A stretch of 64,000 bases of DNA from Streptococcus sp. 'caviae' (GTDB lineage: Bacteria; Bacillota; Bacilli; Lactobacillales; Streptococcaceae). The translations under genes and the position numbers were made by a program. Position 1 is the first letter of the stretch. Each line of letters begins with the position of its first letter. Shown piece by piece: positions 54,101-64,000 of the stretch. The stretch covers positions 86,268-150,267 of the forward strand of contig NZ_MOWR01000006.1 of assembly GCF_001937065.1 (NCBI RefSeq), given 5' to 3'. Under the pieces are notes generated by a model that saw nothing but the letters and a program-made list of their open reading frames with translations, did no database searches and was not told the DNA's origin.

Positions 54101-54712
54101 TTAGTTAAAAAGGTGTTCCAGGAGTTTGCTGCCATAAATCCAAAAATAGCTGTATGAAATGATGGATAAAGGTTTGGCAATCATAATAATCGTTGTAAAT
54201 CGTTTGAGGGTCATATCAGTCAAACCGGTAATCATCACCATAACGTCGGCCGGTGAAATTGGAGACAGCATACAAAAAATAAAGAGTTTTTCGTAAGTAT
54301 CGCTTTCTAATTTGGCTTCGTACTTATAGAAGGTTTCCCTTTTCATAAACAGCAGAATAAACTTTCGGCCGAACCACTTGACCAGAAGAAAAAGCATGAC
54401 GCTGCCAATAATAATACCAATATAGTTTAAAATGAAACCAAGCCAGACATCGAAAATCAGGAATCCGGCAACAGTAGTAACGCCGCCCGGAATGACAGGA
54501 AAAACGATTTGGAAAATCTGAACGAGTATAAAAATTAAAGGCCCCAGTACCTTGTGACGGTGAACCAAATCTTTTAAGGCATTGCTGTCATTTAAAATGC
54601 CTAATTTATAGAACCAGATGACTAGAATGACAGAAGCAATTAAGGCTAAAATTCCTAAAATCTGGATAGTCTTTTGGAGCATCAGGTAGCGTCTGCTTAA
54701 TTTCATTTTCAT
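54101..54712 (-). CDS. TVP38/TMEM64 (DedA-like) membrane protein
   Basis: A 203-residue VTT-domain protein with four to five membrane segments. The core FPVIPGGVTTVAGFLIFDVWLGFILNYIGIIIGSVMLFLLVKWFGRKFI (about residues 70-118) shows the re-entrant Pro/Gly motif, and SPISPADVMVMITG (about 150-163) is the second. Family members are linked to lipid scrambling or transport, without a firm role in streptococci. It is divergent from the tmRNA gene. Confidence 0.9.
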   Translation of the reverse strand: MKMKLSRRYLMLQKTIQILGILALIASVILVIWFYKLGILNDSNALKDLVHRHKVLGPLIFILVQIFQIVFPVIPGGVTTVAGFLIFDVWLGFILNYIGIIIGSVMLFLLVKWFGRKFILLFMKRETFYKYEAKLESDTYEKLFIFCMLSPISPADVMVMITGLTDMTLKRFTTIIMIAKPLSIISYSYFWIYGSKLLEHLFN

Positions 54713-54742
54713 ACTATTATGATAACATATCAGGGTATTTTT

Positions 54743-54771
54743 TTGCTATTTTTTCTGTATTTTGCTATACT
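54743..54771 (+). promoter_or_regulatory. ssrA promoter
   Basis: TTGCTA (54743-54748), 17 bases, TATACT (54766-54771) with extended -10 TGC. The mature tmRNA starts 21 bases further on. Confidence 0.85.
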
Positions 54772-54792
54772 ATTTTCACAGAATAATGCTTT

Positions 54793-55138
54793 GGGGTCGT
54801 TACGGATTCGACAGGCATTGTGCGGCTTATTTTGCGACTCATCGGCAGATGTAAAAATGCCAGTTAAATATAACTGCAAAAAATACAAATTCTTACGCAG
54901 TAGCTGCCTAAAAACCAGCCTGCGTGACTTCCACGAGATTGCTTGTGTTTCGGCGGAAGTCTCATGATTAGCAAGCTACGTTTAACCATTGTCTGGCTGG
55001 TTAAAAAGAGAACAACAGACTCGCTGAGGAAAGATTTGAGCTATGTATCGTTCTTTAGTTAAATCAAGACATAGCCTATGGTTGTAGACAAATAAGTTGG
55101 CAGGTGTTTGGACGTGGGTTCGACTCCCACCGGCTCCA
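54793..55138 (+). ncRNA. ssrA: transfer-messenger RNA (tmRNA)
   Basis: The 5' end GGGGTCGTTACGGATTCGAC and the 3' end with a T-loop GGGTTCGACTCCCAC and encoded CCA form the tRNA-like part. The tag frame reads AKNTNSYAVAA followed by TAA (about 54873-54908), the known streptococcal tag. It rescues stalled ribosomes and marks the products for proteolysis. A terminator follows directly. Confidence 0.98.
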
Positions 55139-55143
55139 TAAAC

Positions 55144-55165
55144 GAAAACGCCTAGGCGTTTTTTT
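55144..55165 (+). terminator. ssrA terminator
   Basis: AAAACGCC-TA-GGCGTTTT hairpin with a T run, six bases after CCA. Confidence 0.9.
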
Positions 55166-55189
55166 AGTTAAAGGGAAAGTTGGGCTATT

Positions 55190-55804
55190 ATGAAATGTTT
55201 AGGGAAACTGCTGCAGGCAGGAGCGGCAGGTATATGCTGTCTTTTGCTGCTGGGCTGTCAGACTAAGGAGTCTCAGCCAAAGAATGCGAAACCTTCTGAT
55301 CAGGCATCGTTGATGAAAACAGAGAACGCAGACTTTCGTTTAAGCTTTAATAAGATCAAGGTTTCCGATGACCGGACTGCTTTTACAGGCGGGACAAATC
55401 TGGAAGCCTTAAAAGAGCTGCTGGGTGAGCCTGTTAAACATGAGAAAAAGCCGGCAGGGGATGTTACCTTGGACAGCTATACTTGGGAAAAAGATGGTGC
55501 AGCAATCGTCGTTCATCTTTATCAGAACAGCACGGTAGCACGTTCCATTACCAACTTTTCCTTTAAGCGCAAGGCAAAAATCTCGATGTCCGATTTTCAA
55601 AAATTGCAGACCAATGCCAGCTACAAGCAAATCATCGAACAGCTGGGCGAGCCTGATGTTCTCTCTCAGTCCGTATCATCGGATAAGTCAGAAATCCAGG
55701 CCGTCTGGACCAGCGGCTTAGAGACAAAATCTGAGTCAGCAGCTATTCAATTGTATTTTGAAAATGATCTCTTGAAAAACAAATCTCAAAATGGATTAAA
55801 CTAA
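55190..55804 (+). CDS. lipoprotein with two DUF3862/BLIP-like repeats
   Basis: A 204-residue lipoprotein. The signal ends in LLLLGC, with the lipid-modified Cys at about residue 23. The mature part has two similar units: NLEALKELLGEP...YTW (about 70-108) and SDFQKLQTNASYKQIIEQLGEPDVLSQS...VWTS (about 131-172), the LGEP turn followed by strands being typical of DUF3862/SmpA/BLIP folds. Cell-surface role unknown. It lies after the tmRNA terminator and before a convergent ABC operon. Confidence 0.85.
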   Translation: MKCLGKLLQAGAAGICCLLLLGCQTKESQPKNAKPSDQASLMKTENADFRLSFNKIKVSDDRTAFTGGTNLEALKELLGEPVKHEKKPAGDVTLDSYTWEKDGAAIVVHLYQNSTVARSITNFSFKRKAKISMSDFQKLQTNASYKQIIEQLGEPDVLSQSVSSDKSEIQAVWTSGLETKSESAAIQLYFENDLLKNKSQNGLN

Positions 55805-55808
55805 TAAC

Positions 55809-55840
55809 TAAAAGGAGACTGGTTGTTCCAGTCTCCTTTA
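55809..55840. terminator. hairpin between convergent genes
   Basis: AAAGGAGACTGG/CCAGTCTCCTTT with a five-base loop. The T runs are weak on both sides, so termination strength is uncertain. Confidence 0.65.
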
Positions 55841-55876
55841 GGTTTGTTCCAGACAATTTACAAATGCAGTTTGTCT

Positions 55877-56671
55877 TTATTGGATATTCAATTTGTTTTT
55901 GATGATGTAGTGTGTTCCAAAATAGAAAATAATACCGTAGATGGCGGTAACAATAATATTTAAAATCAGATTATAATGGTCTGAATAATTATTGCTTAAG
56001 ACCAGAAACTCCAGACCGTCTCCGGCACCAGCTGCGAGATAGGCTAAAAAACTGCGGGTAAGATTGATAACAAAATAAAAGGTAAAAGCAAGCAAACCAC
56101 GGTAATCCTGAAACAGCTGCCCTAAAGAAATGGAAAAGTAAATTTCTAAAATACTGGTAAAAATGACTACGATTAAAAGAAGAGCAACCAAGATGATTTT
56201 TAAGGAGAAAAAGCCATCCTTAATGGAATTCATCAGGTCTGACAGATAAGAAGGCCGTACTCGATGAAGAGACGGAAGGACTAATAAGGAGACACTGATA
56301 ATGAAAACCATGGCGCTGCAGACGTTCCAAATAAAAGCAGTCAGCAATTTAGCCAAAATCGTTTTATGGGTTGACACCGGCAAAGTCAGGGTCAAATAGC
56401 CTTCTCTGCCGAAAATATTATTATAAAAGCAGCGAATGATAATTAATAGGGTGGCAATCAAAATAGCAATAAAGACAGCTGCCAGTGCACTTGATAAAGC
56501 AAAGAGCAGAATATCCTGCGTGTTTGAATTAACAACAGTCTCCTTGTTAAGTCCAATATTATGATGGAACCAAAGTCCCAGGCCTAAGGAAATAAAAATA
56601 GCTAATCCATATAAGCCGAAAAACCAAGCTCCGACTGATTTAAATTCATATTTCAATAATTTTCCAAACAT
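55877..56671 (-). CDS. ABC transporter permease (YtrA-operon type)
   Basis: A 264-residue membrane protein with six hydrophobic segments starting FGKLLKYEFKSVGAWFFGLYGLAIF, like ABC-2 type permeases. It has the GYLTLTLPVSTHKTILAKLL segment common to this group. It is the last gene of the GntR-ATPase-permease operon and 9 bases after the ATPase. In Bacillus and streptococci similar operons answer cell-envelope stress or antibiotics. The substrate is unknown. Confidence 0.88.
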   Translation of the reverse strand: MFGKLLKYEFKSVGAWFFGLYGLAIFISLGLGLWFHHNIGLNKETVVNSNTQDILLFALSSALAAVFIAILIATLLIIIRCFYNNIFGREGYLTLTLPVSTHKTILAKLLTAFIWNVCSAMVFIISVSLLVLPSLHRVRPSYLSDLMNSIKDGFFSLKIILVALLLIVVIFTSILEIYFSISLGQLFQDYRGLLAFTFYFVINLTRSFLAYLAAGAGDGLEFLVLSNNYSDHYNLILNIIVTAIYGIIFYFGTHYIIKNKLNIQ

Positions 56672-56680
56672 GGTATCCTC

Positions 56681-57388
56681 CTAAGCTCTGAACCGTTCTC
56701 TAAAGATTTGATCGATGGACTGCGCGTATTGCTCACGTAAATCATCAACAGTTTCCTGTAAAACAATCTTTCCTTGATTGATAAAAATGACTTCATCCAA
56801 AATTTGCTCAACATCAGCAATCAAATGTGTTGAGATGAGAACAGAAGCATCTTCTGAGTAATTATTAACGATTGTCCTTAAGATATATTCACGGGCAGCG
56901 GGGTCAACACCACCGATGGGTTCATCCAGAATATAAAGCTGTGCTTTGCGGCTCATAACAAGAATCAGCTGTACCTTTTCTTTGTTTCCCTTAGAGAGAT
57001 TTTTTAATTTTTCATCCTGACCGATGGCTAAATCTTCCAGCAGCTGCTCAGCTTTTTGCCTGTCAAAGTCACTGTAAAAGTCCTCAAACAGCTGCAAAAT
57101 ATCTCTGACCCGCATTTTATCATCGAGATAGCTCGTATCCGGAAGATAAGAGATTGTTGATTTTGTCTCGGGACAGGGTCTCAGACCGTTAATCACGATT
57201 TCGCCAGCAGTTGGCTGCAAAAGTCCGTTGGCCAGTTTAATCAGTGTTGTTTTGCCGCTTCCGTTTGGTCCCAGCAAGCCAATAATTTTTCCTTTTGGCA
57301 GCTTGAAAGAAATATCATCAAGGGCAGTTTTCTTCCCGAATTTTTTGGTAATGTGATGCAGTTGCAGCAGGGGCAGTTGTTCTGTCAT
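56681..57388 (-). CDS. ABC transporter ATP-binding protein
   Basis: A 235-residue ATPase. Walker A is GLLGPNGSGKTTLIKL (about residues 34-49), the signature is LSKGNKEKVQL, and Walker B is LYILDEPIGGVDPAA; the BcrA/YtrB-like cassette is short and lacks membrane parts. Its start overlaps the upstream GntR gene's stop (ATGA). It energises the permease encoded next. Confidence 0.93.
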   Translation of the reverse strand: MTEQLPLLQLHHITKKFGKKTALDDISFKLPKGKIIGLLGPNGSGKTTLIKLANGLLQPTAGEIVINGLRPCPETKSTISYLPDTSYLDDKMRVRDILQLFEDFYSDFDRQKAEQLLEDLAIGQDEKLKNLSKGNKEKVQLILVMSRKAQLYILDEPIGGVDPAAREYILRTIVNNYSEDASVLISTHLIADVEQILDEVIFINQGKIVLQETVDDLREQYAQSIDQIFRERFRA

Positions 57389-57756
57389 TGCGACTCTCCT
57401 TTAATATATTGATCCAATACTGTTACTAGATTATCTTTACTAAAACCAAATTTGGTCATCTTGTCAATAAAGCTTCTAAGCTCTGTCTGTGCCAGTTTAT
57501 GCCGTTCCTCTTCAATCAGCTGTAAATCTTCTGTGACAAAACGTCCAGAAGTTCTGACCGAAAAAACCATATTTTCCTGTTCCAGCGATGTAAAAGCACG
57601 CTGCATGGTATTAGGGTTAACACCGGCTTCTTCGGCTAAGTCTCTGACGGTGGGCAGCTGCTGACCGGGCTTTATTTCCTGACTGATAATCTGCATTTTA
57701 ATATGATTAGCAATCTGAAGATAGATAGGCGATTTTTCATCAAATTTCCAAGCCAT
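57385..57756 (-). CDS. GntR-family regulator, YtrA subfamily
   Basis: A 123-residue repressor. The winged helix covers residues 10-75 (IYLQIANHIKMQIISQEIKPGQQLPTVRDLAEEAGVNPNTMQRAFTSLEQENMVFSVRTSGRFV). The short C-terminus with no effector domain defines the YtrA subfamily, which usually represses its own ABC operon. AGGGAG precedes the ATG. A long palindrome overlaps its promoter, consistent with autoregulation. Confidence 0.93.
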   Translation of the reverse strand: MAWKFDEKSPIYLQIANHIKMQIISQEIKPGQQLPTVRDLAEEAGVNPNTMQRAFTSLEQENMVFSVRTSGRFVTEDLQLIEEERHKLAQTELRSFIDKMTKFGFSKDNLVTVLDQYIKGESQ

Positions 57757-57777
57757 CTTTTCTCCCTTCTAAATGTG

Positions 57778-57824
57778 TAATTGTGTTATATATATATAAT
57801 ACAATTATAAAAAAATAATGTCAA
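57778..57824 (-). promoter_or_regulatory. promoter and operator of the GntR/ABC operon
   Basis: On the minus strand TTGACA (57819-57824), 17 bases, TATTAT (57796-57801). A 30-base palindrome (57778-57807; TAATTGT, TTATATATATATAA, ACAATTA, one mismatched pair) covers the -10. The rest of the gap to dnaE at 58019 shows only short hairpins and a TATAAT near 57982. Confidence 0.8.
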
Positions 57825-58018
57825 GAGGTTAATTCGCAGGTGTGCAGCAACGCTCAAAAAGCAAGATTTTCAGCCGGTCAGCTTCTTTAAGGAGGCTGTG
57901 ACCGCCACTAAAATCCAAGTCTTAAGTTCCTTTAGCCCAGCACGCCATGAAAGAAGGAGAAGAGAATTCTGGCTATTTATAGTATAATAGAAGACAAGAG
58001 GATTTTAAGGAGAAGGCC

Positions 58019-61000
58019 ATGTTTGCACAGTTAGATACCAAAACCGTTTATAGTTTTATGGATAGTTTGATTGACTTAAAGTCTTATGTCAGAAAAGCCA
58101 AGGAGCTGGGGTACTCGCACATTGGTATTATGGACAGGGACAATCTCTATGCTGCCTTTCATTTTATCAAAATGGCACAGCAGGAAAATTTGGTGCCGGT
58201 GCTGGGACTCGAGATGGATTTAGTGCTGTCTGATGAACAGGTAAGGATGTGTTTTATTGCTCAAAATACAGCGGGCTATCAGAACCTGCTTAAAATTTCG
58301 ACAGCAAAAATGACGGATCACCATCTGTTTTCTGATATAGAAGAATTTATGGAGGGTGTTGCTGCTGTTGTTCCATATTTTGAAGGAATTGAGAACATTG
58401 ACGTGCCAGCCTCTTTCTATATTGGTGTCAGGCCGGATACGCCGCAGCTGATTTTTACACACAGACTTCTGCCTCTTTATACTGTACGCTATTATGAAAA
58501 TGCTGAAACAGAAACGCTGCAGATTCTGCATGCTATCAGGGATAACCTTCCTTTAAAGGAAGTGGAGCCGATCGCAAAAAATCAATATTTATTGTCTGAG
58601 AAAGAGATGGAAGCTGTTTTTGCAGAACGCTTTCCGGAGAGTCTTCTGAATTTAGAAAAGCTTGTAACTTCTGTTTCTTATCAATTTGATACTGACTTGA
58701 AACTGCCGCGTTTTAATCGCCATAAGCCGGCTGTTGAGGAACTTAAAGAGCTGGCACAGCAGGGATTAAGGTCTAAAAATCTTGTAGGCAGTAACTATCA
58801 GGAGCGCTTAGCAGCCGAATTGAATGTCATTCATAAGATGGGCTTTGATGATTATTTTTTGATTGTCTGGGATTTGCTGCGCTTTGGCCGCTCCCAAAAC
58901 TATTATATGGGTATGGGACGCGGTTCCGCAGCGGGAAGTCTGGTAGCTTTTGCTCTGGATATTACCGGCATTGATCCTGTGAAAAACAATCTGCTTTTCG
59001 AGCGTTTCCTCAATGAAGAGCGCTACAGCATGCCGGATATTGATATCGATCTGCCCGATATTTACCGCAGTGAGTTTCTTCGCTATGTCCGTGACCGCTA
59101 TGGTTCAAACCATTCTGCCCAAATTGTTACCTTTTCAACCTTTGGAGCCAGACAGGCTATTCGAGATGTCTTTAAGCGTTTTGGTGCAACGGAGTATGAG
59201 CTCAGCAATATCACTAAAAAAATCAGTTTTCGCGATACTTTGACCAGTGTCTATGAAAAAAATATTGCCTTTCGCCAAATTATTAACAGCAAGGCAGAGT
59301 ATCAGCGGGCGTTTGAAATTGCCCGAAAAATAGAAGGCAAGCCTCGTCAGACCTCTATCCATGCCGCCGGAATCGTCATGAGTGATGATAACTTAACCGA
59401 CCACATTCCCTTGAAGGCGGGGGAAGAAATGATGATCACCCAGTATGATGCGCCTGCTGTTGAGGCTAACGGACTGCTGAAAATGGACTTTTTAGGCCTC
59501 AGAAATCTAACCTTTGTTCAAAAGATGCAGGAAAAAGTAGCCAAGGAATACGGTCAGGCTATCGATATCAGATCCATTGACTTAGAGGACAAAGAAACGC
59601 TGGCTCTTTTTGCTGCCGGCAATACTAAAGGCATCTTTCAATTTGAAGCTGCTGGAGCTATCAACCTGTTAAAACGCATCAAGCCTTCCCGTTTTGAAGA
59701 AGTTGTGGCAACAACCAGCCTTAACCGCCCCGGTGCCAGCGATTATACGGAAAACTTTATTCGGCGTAAGTACGGTCAGGAAAAAGTAGATCTGATTGAC
59801 CCTGCAGTTGCACCTATTTTGGAGTCAACGTACGGTATTATGCTGTATCAGGAGCAAGTCATGCAGATTGCTCAGGTATTTGCAGGTTTCACACTGGGCA
59901 AGGCCGACTTATTGCGCCGGGCCATGTCCAAAAAGAATGCACGTGAAATGCAAAAGATGGAGAAAGACTTTTTGTCAGGCGCCGAGCAGCTGGAGCGGAA
60001 TCCTAAGGTGGCCAAGGACTTGTTTGCCAGAATGGCTAAGTTTGCAGGCTACGGCTTTAACAGAAGTCATGCCTATGCCTACTCAGCTCTGGCTTTCCAG
60101 ATGGCTTATTTTAAGGCACACTATCCGGCAGTCTTCTTTGATATTATGTTAAATTATTCCAGCAGTGACTACCTCGATAATGCTTTGGAAGCGGATTTTA
60201 AAATAGGAGCCTTGTCAATCAATACGATTCCCTATTCTGATAAAATAAGTCGGGGTCAGATATACTTAGGTCTGAAAAATATCAAGGGATTGGCGCGTGA
60301 TTTTGCCTATTGGATTATTGAAAACCGTCCTTTTTCAAGTGTAGAAGACTTTCTAACCAGAATGCCGGAAAAATATCAGAAGACTGAAATCATAAGCCCC
60401 TTGGTTCAAATTGGTCTGTTTGATCAGTTTGAGAAGAACCGCAAAAAAATTGTGGTGAATTTAGAACATCTCTTTACTTTTGTCAATGAGCTGGGAAGCC
60501 TGTTTGCGGATTCTTCTTACAGCTGGCTGGAAGAAGAGGACTACACCAATGCCGAAAAATATCAGATGGAACAGGACATTATCGGAGCAGGCATCAGCCC
60601 TCATCCCTTGGTTGAAATTGCTAAGCAGTCATCGAAAAACTTGGTGGGCATAAGCGATCTTGTTGAAGGAAGTGAGGTCACTCTGCTCGCGCAAATTGAT
60701 GCAATAAAGGTCATTCGGACCAAGTCAAAAGGAGAGCAGATGGCTTTTCTCAGTGTGACCGACACTAAGAAAAAGCTTGATATTACCCTTTTTCCCGAAG
60801 TCTATCAAAAATACAGACAGCTTCTAGCTGAAAAAACTATCTATTATTTCACCGGTAAAATTCAAGAGCGGGATCATCGCCTGCAGATGATTTTGCATCA
60901 GCTGGAACCTGCTTTGACGGAGAAATTTTGGATAAAACTGCAAAATCATGCCTATGATAAGGAAGTTTCTGCCATCTTGGCGGATTATCCCGGCAATATT

Positions 61001-61123
61001 CCGGTTGTGCTGCACTATGCAGAAAGCAAAGAGACCCTGCAAAGCAGCCGTCATTTTGTTGCTAAAAGTCCGGAGCTGGAAGAAAAACTGGCAAATTATG
61101 CGCTGAAAACGCTTTTTCGCTAA
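58019..61123 (+). CDS. dnaE: DNA polymerase III subunit alpha DnaE
   Basis: A 1034-residue polymerase of the DnaE3-like Gram-positive type, expected to extend primers before PolC takes over. It has an N-terminal PHP domain (residues 1-200, where metal-binding residues look incomplete), the catalytic MGRGSAAGSLVAFAL and MPDIDIDLPDI motif (about 300-345), IHAAGIVMSD, helix-hairpin-helix YGFNRSHAYAYSA (about 680) and a C-terminal OB domain (VTLLAQIDAIKVIRTKSKGEQMAFLSVTD). The length fits this class. AAGGAG precedes the ATG. pfkA and pyk follow in mutans-group order. Confidence 0.96.
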   Translation: MFAQLDTKTVYSFMDSLIDLKSYVRKAKELGYSHIGIMDRDNLYAAFHFIKMAQQENLVPVLGLEMDLVLSDEQVRMCFIAQNTAGYQNLLKISTAKMTDHHLFSDIEEFMEGVAAVVPYFEGIENIDVPASFYIGVRPDTPQLIFTHRLLPLYTVRYYENAETETLQILHAIRDNLPLKEVEPIAKNQYLLSEKEMEAVFAERFPESLLNLEKLVTSVSYQFDTDLKLPRFNRHKPAVEELKELAQQGLRSKNLVGSNYQERLAAELNVIHKMGFDDYFLIVWDLLRFGRSQNYYMGMGRGSAAGSLVAFALDITGIDPVKNNLLFERFLNEERYSMPDIDIDLPDIYRSEFLRYVRDRYGSNHSAQIVTFSTFGARQAIRDVFKRFGATEYELSNITKKISFRDTLTSVYEKNIAFRQIINSKAEYQRAFEIARKIEGKPRQTSIHAAGIVMSDDNLTDHIPLKAGEEMMITQYDAPAVEANGLLKMDFLGLRNLTFVQKMQEKVAKEYGQAIDIRSIDLEDKETLALFAAGNTKGIFQFEAAGAINLLKRIKPSRFEEVVATTSLNRPGASDYTENFIRRKYGQEKVDLIDPAVAPILESTYGIMLYQEQVMQIAQVFAGFTLGKADLLRRAMSKKNAREMQKMEKDFLSGAEQLERNPKVAKDLFARMAKFAGYGFNRSHAYAYSALAFQMAYFKAHYPAVFFDIMLNYSSSDYLDNALEADFKIGALSINTIPYSDKISRGQIYLGLKNIKGLARDFAYWIIENRPFSSVEDFLTRMPEKYQKTEIISPLVQIGLFDQFEKNRKKIVVNLEHLFTFVNELGSLFADSSYSWLEEEDYTNAEKYQMEQDIIGAGISPHPLVEIAKQSSKNLVGISDLVEGSEVTLLAQIDAIKVIRTKSKGEQMAFLSVTDTKKKLDITLFPEVYQKYRQLLAEKTIYYFTGKIQERDHRLQMILHQLEPALTEKFWIKLQNHAYDKEVSAILADYPGNIPVVLHYAESKETLQSSRHFVAKSPELEEKLANYALKTLFR

Positions 61124-61139
61124 AAAGTAAGAAAGAAAG

Positions 61140-62219
<1,080 letters not shown>

Positions 62220-62282
62220 GACGGCGCCATAGTTTTTAATAATAATCAATGATTGACATAAAATAAGGGAGTTTCATAAAAA

Positions 62283-63785
62283 ATGAATAAACGCGTAAAA
62301 ATTGTTGCAACATTAGGTCCAGCTGTTGAAATCCGCGGCGGTAAAAGATTTGGTGAAGATGGTTATTGGGATGAAAAGCTTGATGTTGAAGCATCAGCTG
62401 CCAAAATCGCTGAATTAATCACTGAAGGAGCTAATGTATTTCGTTTCAACTTCTCACATGGTGACCATGCTGAGCAAGGTGAGCGTATGGCAACTGTACG
62501 CCGTGCCGAAGAATTGGCACGCCAAAAGGTTGGATTCCTTCTTGATACTAAGGGACCTGAAATGCGTACAGAATTGTTTGAAGATGGTTCCAAAGAATTT
62601 TCTTACAAGACTGGCGATAAACTTCGCGTAGCGACTAAGCAAGGTATCCAATCAACAAAAGACGTTATTGCTTTAAATGTTGCCGGCGGTCTTGATATTT
62701 ACGATGACGTTGCTGTCGGCCAAACTATTTTGATTGATGATGGTAAACTTGGTCTTACTGTAACAGCTAAAGACATTGCTACCCGTGAATTTGAAGTAGT
62801 TGTTGAAAATGACGGCACCATTGCTAAGCAAAAAGGTGTTAACATTCCTAACACAAAGATTCCTTTCCCTGCACTTGCTGAACGCGATAATGCAGATATT
62901 CGCTTCGGTTTGGAACAAGGTCTTAACTTTATTGCTATCTCTTTTGTCCGCACTGCTAAAGATGTCAATGAAGTGCGTGCTATCTGTAAAGAAACTGGCA
63001 ATGAGCATGTTAAATTGTTTGCTAAGATTGAAAACCAACAAGGTATTGATAATATCGATGAAATTATCGAAGCTGCAGATGGTATCATGATTGCCCGCGG
63101 TGATATGGGTATCGAAGTACCATTTGAAATGGTTCCGGTTTATCAAAAAATGATTATCACTAAGGTCAATGCGGCTGGTAAAGCAGTCATCACAGCAACA
63201 AACATGCTTGAAACCATGACTGACAAACCTCGTGCAACACGTTCAGAAGTATCTGATGTCTTCAATGCGGTTATTGACGGTACAGATGCAACCATGCTGT
63301 CCGGAGAATCTGCTAACGGTAAATATCCGGTTGAGTCAGTACGTACAATGGCAACAATTGACAAAAACGCTCAAACGCTCCTTAATGAATACGGCCGTTT
63401 GAATTCAGATAATCTGCCTCGTACAAACAAAACAGAAGTGGTTGCTTCAGCTGTTAAAGATGCAACTAAATCAATGGATATTAAATTGGTTGTTACCATC
63501 ACTGAATCCGGCAATACAGCCCGTTTGATCTCTAAATACCGTCCGGATACTGACATCTTAGCTTTGACATTCGATGAAAAAATTCAAAAATCATTGATGA
63601 TTAACTGGGGTGTTATTCCAATCCTGACTAAGAAACCTGCATCTACTGATGACATGTTTGAAATTGCTGAAAAAGCAGCACTTAAATCAGGTTTGGTAGA
63701 ATCTGGTGACAATATTGTTATCGTTGCTGGTGTGCCAGTCGGTTCAGGCGGAACAAACACAATGCGTGTCCGTACCGTAAAATAA
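62283..63785 (+). CDS. pyk: pyruvate kinase
   Basis: A 500-residue enzyme making pyruvate and ATP from phosphoenolpyruvate. The motifs are KIVATLGPAVE at the N-terminus (slightly longer than usual, with RGGKRFGEDGYWD), FRFNFSHGDHAEQ, LDTKGPEMRTE, FAKIENQQGIDNIDEIIEAADGIMIARGDMGIEV (Lys, Glu and Asp metal site) and MLSGESANGKYPVE. GGAG precedes the ATG. The high density of preferred codons fits a highly expressed gene. A terminator follows. Confidence 0.97.
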   Translation: MNKRVKIVATLGPAVEIRGGKRFGEDGYWDEKLDVEASAAKIAELITEGANVFRFNFSHGDHAEQGERMATVRRAEELARQKVGFLLDTKGPEMRTELFEDGSKEFSYKTGDKLRVATKQGIQSTKDVIALNVAGGLDIYDDVAVGQTILIDDGKLGLTVTAKDIATREFEVVVENDGTIAKQKGVNIPNTKIPFPALAERDNADIRFGLEQGLNFIAISFVRTAKDVNEVRAICKETGNEHVKLFAKIENQQGIDNIDEIIEAADGIMIARGDMGIEVPFEMVPVYQKMIITKVNAAGKAVITATNMLETMTDKPRATRSEVSDVFNAVIDGTDATMLSGESANGKYPVESVRTMATIDKNAQTLLNEYGRLNSDNLPRTNKTEVVASAVKDATKSMDIKLVVTITESGNTARLISKYRPDTDILALTFDEKIQKSLMINWGVIPILTKKPASTDDMFEIAEKAALKSGLVESGDNIVIVAGVPVGSGGTNTMRVRTVK

Positions 63786-63799
63786 GAAATACAGACAGC

Positions 63800-63830
63800 G
63801 AGTTTGGGACAGAAGTCTCAAACTCTTTTA
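63800..63830 (+). terminator. pyk terminator
   Basis: GAGTTTGGGAC-AGAA-GTCTCAAACTC hairpin (one G-U pair) and TTTTA. Confidence 0.85.
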
Positions 63831-63872
63831 ATTTCGGCAGGATCAGCTGTTTGACGCAGTGGTTGAAAATAA

Positions 63873-64000
63873 GGGCTCCTTGTCAACTGTAGTGGGTGAC
63901 TTATAAGGAACAACGAGAGAGGACCAGATTGGTCTTCTCTTTTGTTAGGTTCAAAGCGAGATAAATCCGTTTTTTGAAGTTGTCAAAGTTTCGATAACCA
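63873..64000 (-). mobile_element. end of an ISL3-family insertion sequence (partial)
   Basis: The block GGCTCCTTGTCAACTG at about 63874 resembles the terminal inverted repeat of ISL3-family elements, and a transposase C-terminus reads inward from it. The element runs off the right edge. Its boundary is estimated. Confidence 0.7.
63901..64000 (-). CDS. ISL3-family transposase, C-terminal end (partial)
   Basis: On the minus strand the last 32 codons read GYRNFDNFKKRIYLALNL and then KEKTNLVLSRCSL, stop. The 'RNFxNFKKRI' phrase is the usual tail of ISL3-family DDE transposases in streptococci. The rest lies outside the window, so intactness cannot be judged. Confidence 0.8.
   Translation of the reverse strand, partial: GYRNFDNFKKRIYLALNLTKEKTNLVLSRCSL

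Overview
The window is chromosomal DNA of a Streptococcus, most likely of the mutans group. The tmRNA encodes the streptococcal tag AKNTNSYAVAA. A DUF2969 gene and a four-domain ribosomal protein S1 are present. The order dnaE-pfkA-pyk, parE-parC-ilvE-rpsA and deoD-cpsY-cpsA matches what I recall of mutans-group and related streptococci. I cannot name the species from sequence alone.

Region 1 (1-14.1 kb) is housekeeping: nitroreductase, PepV dipeptidase, an atypical uracil-DNA glycosylase, GMP reductase (guaC) and MnmE, then a nucleoside-salvage block of rpiA, deoB, punA and deoD interleaved with a hydrolase, a glutamine amidotransferase and a ClC-type channel. guaC has a folded leader that buries its ribosome binding site. 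punA and deoD share an unusual leader with no Shine-Dalgarno sequence.

Region 2 (14.3-27.6 kb) is the surface-polysaccharide locus. It starts with a DedA-unrelated small exporter gene and a lone HEPN (Csm6-like) protein, then the divergent cpsY regulator and the LCP protein cpsA, which are bracketed by two copies of a structured repeat. The rest is an initiating sugar transferase, Wzx, Glf (UDP-galactofuranose), a DUF4422 transferase, Wzy, a GT2 transferase and a licD-tagD-licD block. The Wzh/Wzd/Wze phosphoregulatory genes are missing. The predicted product is a galactofuranose-containing, phosphoglycerol-type decorated polysaccharide made by the Wzx/Wzy route.

Region 3 (27.6-29.4 kb) is an A+T-rich island with the most interesting content: a three-gene operon of an ADP-ribosyltransferase-like protein, a small protein with an aromatic C-terminal tail, and a SecB-like chaperone. 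Its architecture is that of a toxin-antitoxin-chaperone (TAC) system, comparable to the anti-phage CmdTAC system of E. coli, but here in a Gram-positive that would not normally carry SecB. It has its own promoter with two flanking palindromes.

Region 4 (29.4-38.9 kb) holds pyrimidine synthesis in separate units (pyrK-pyrD and pyrF-pyrE, each behind a consensus promoter and a PyrR-type attenuator, plus ung-pyrC), with a PEBP protein, an amidase and parts of an amino-acid ABC transporter. Region 5 (38.9-64 kb) holds a wall-anchored 5'-nucleotidase with an odd LPQTD sorting motif, plsY, topoisomerase IV, ilvE with a CodY-like box, tRNA-Tyr and tRNA-Gln around a long palindrome, rpsA, a heterodimeric ABC exporter, tRNA-Arg, a TVP38 family protein, tmRNA, a DUF3862-like lipoprotein, a YtrA-type GntR/ABC operon, dnaE, pfkA and pyk. 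The window ends inside an ISL3-family insertion sequence.
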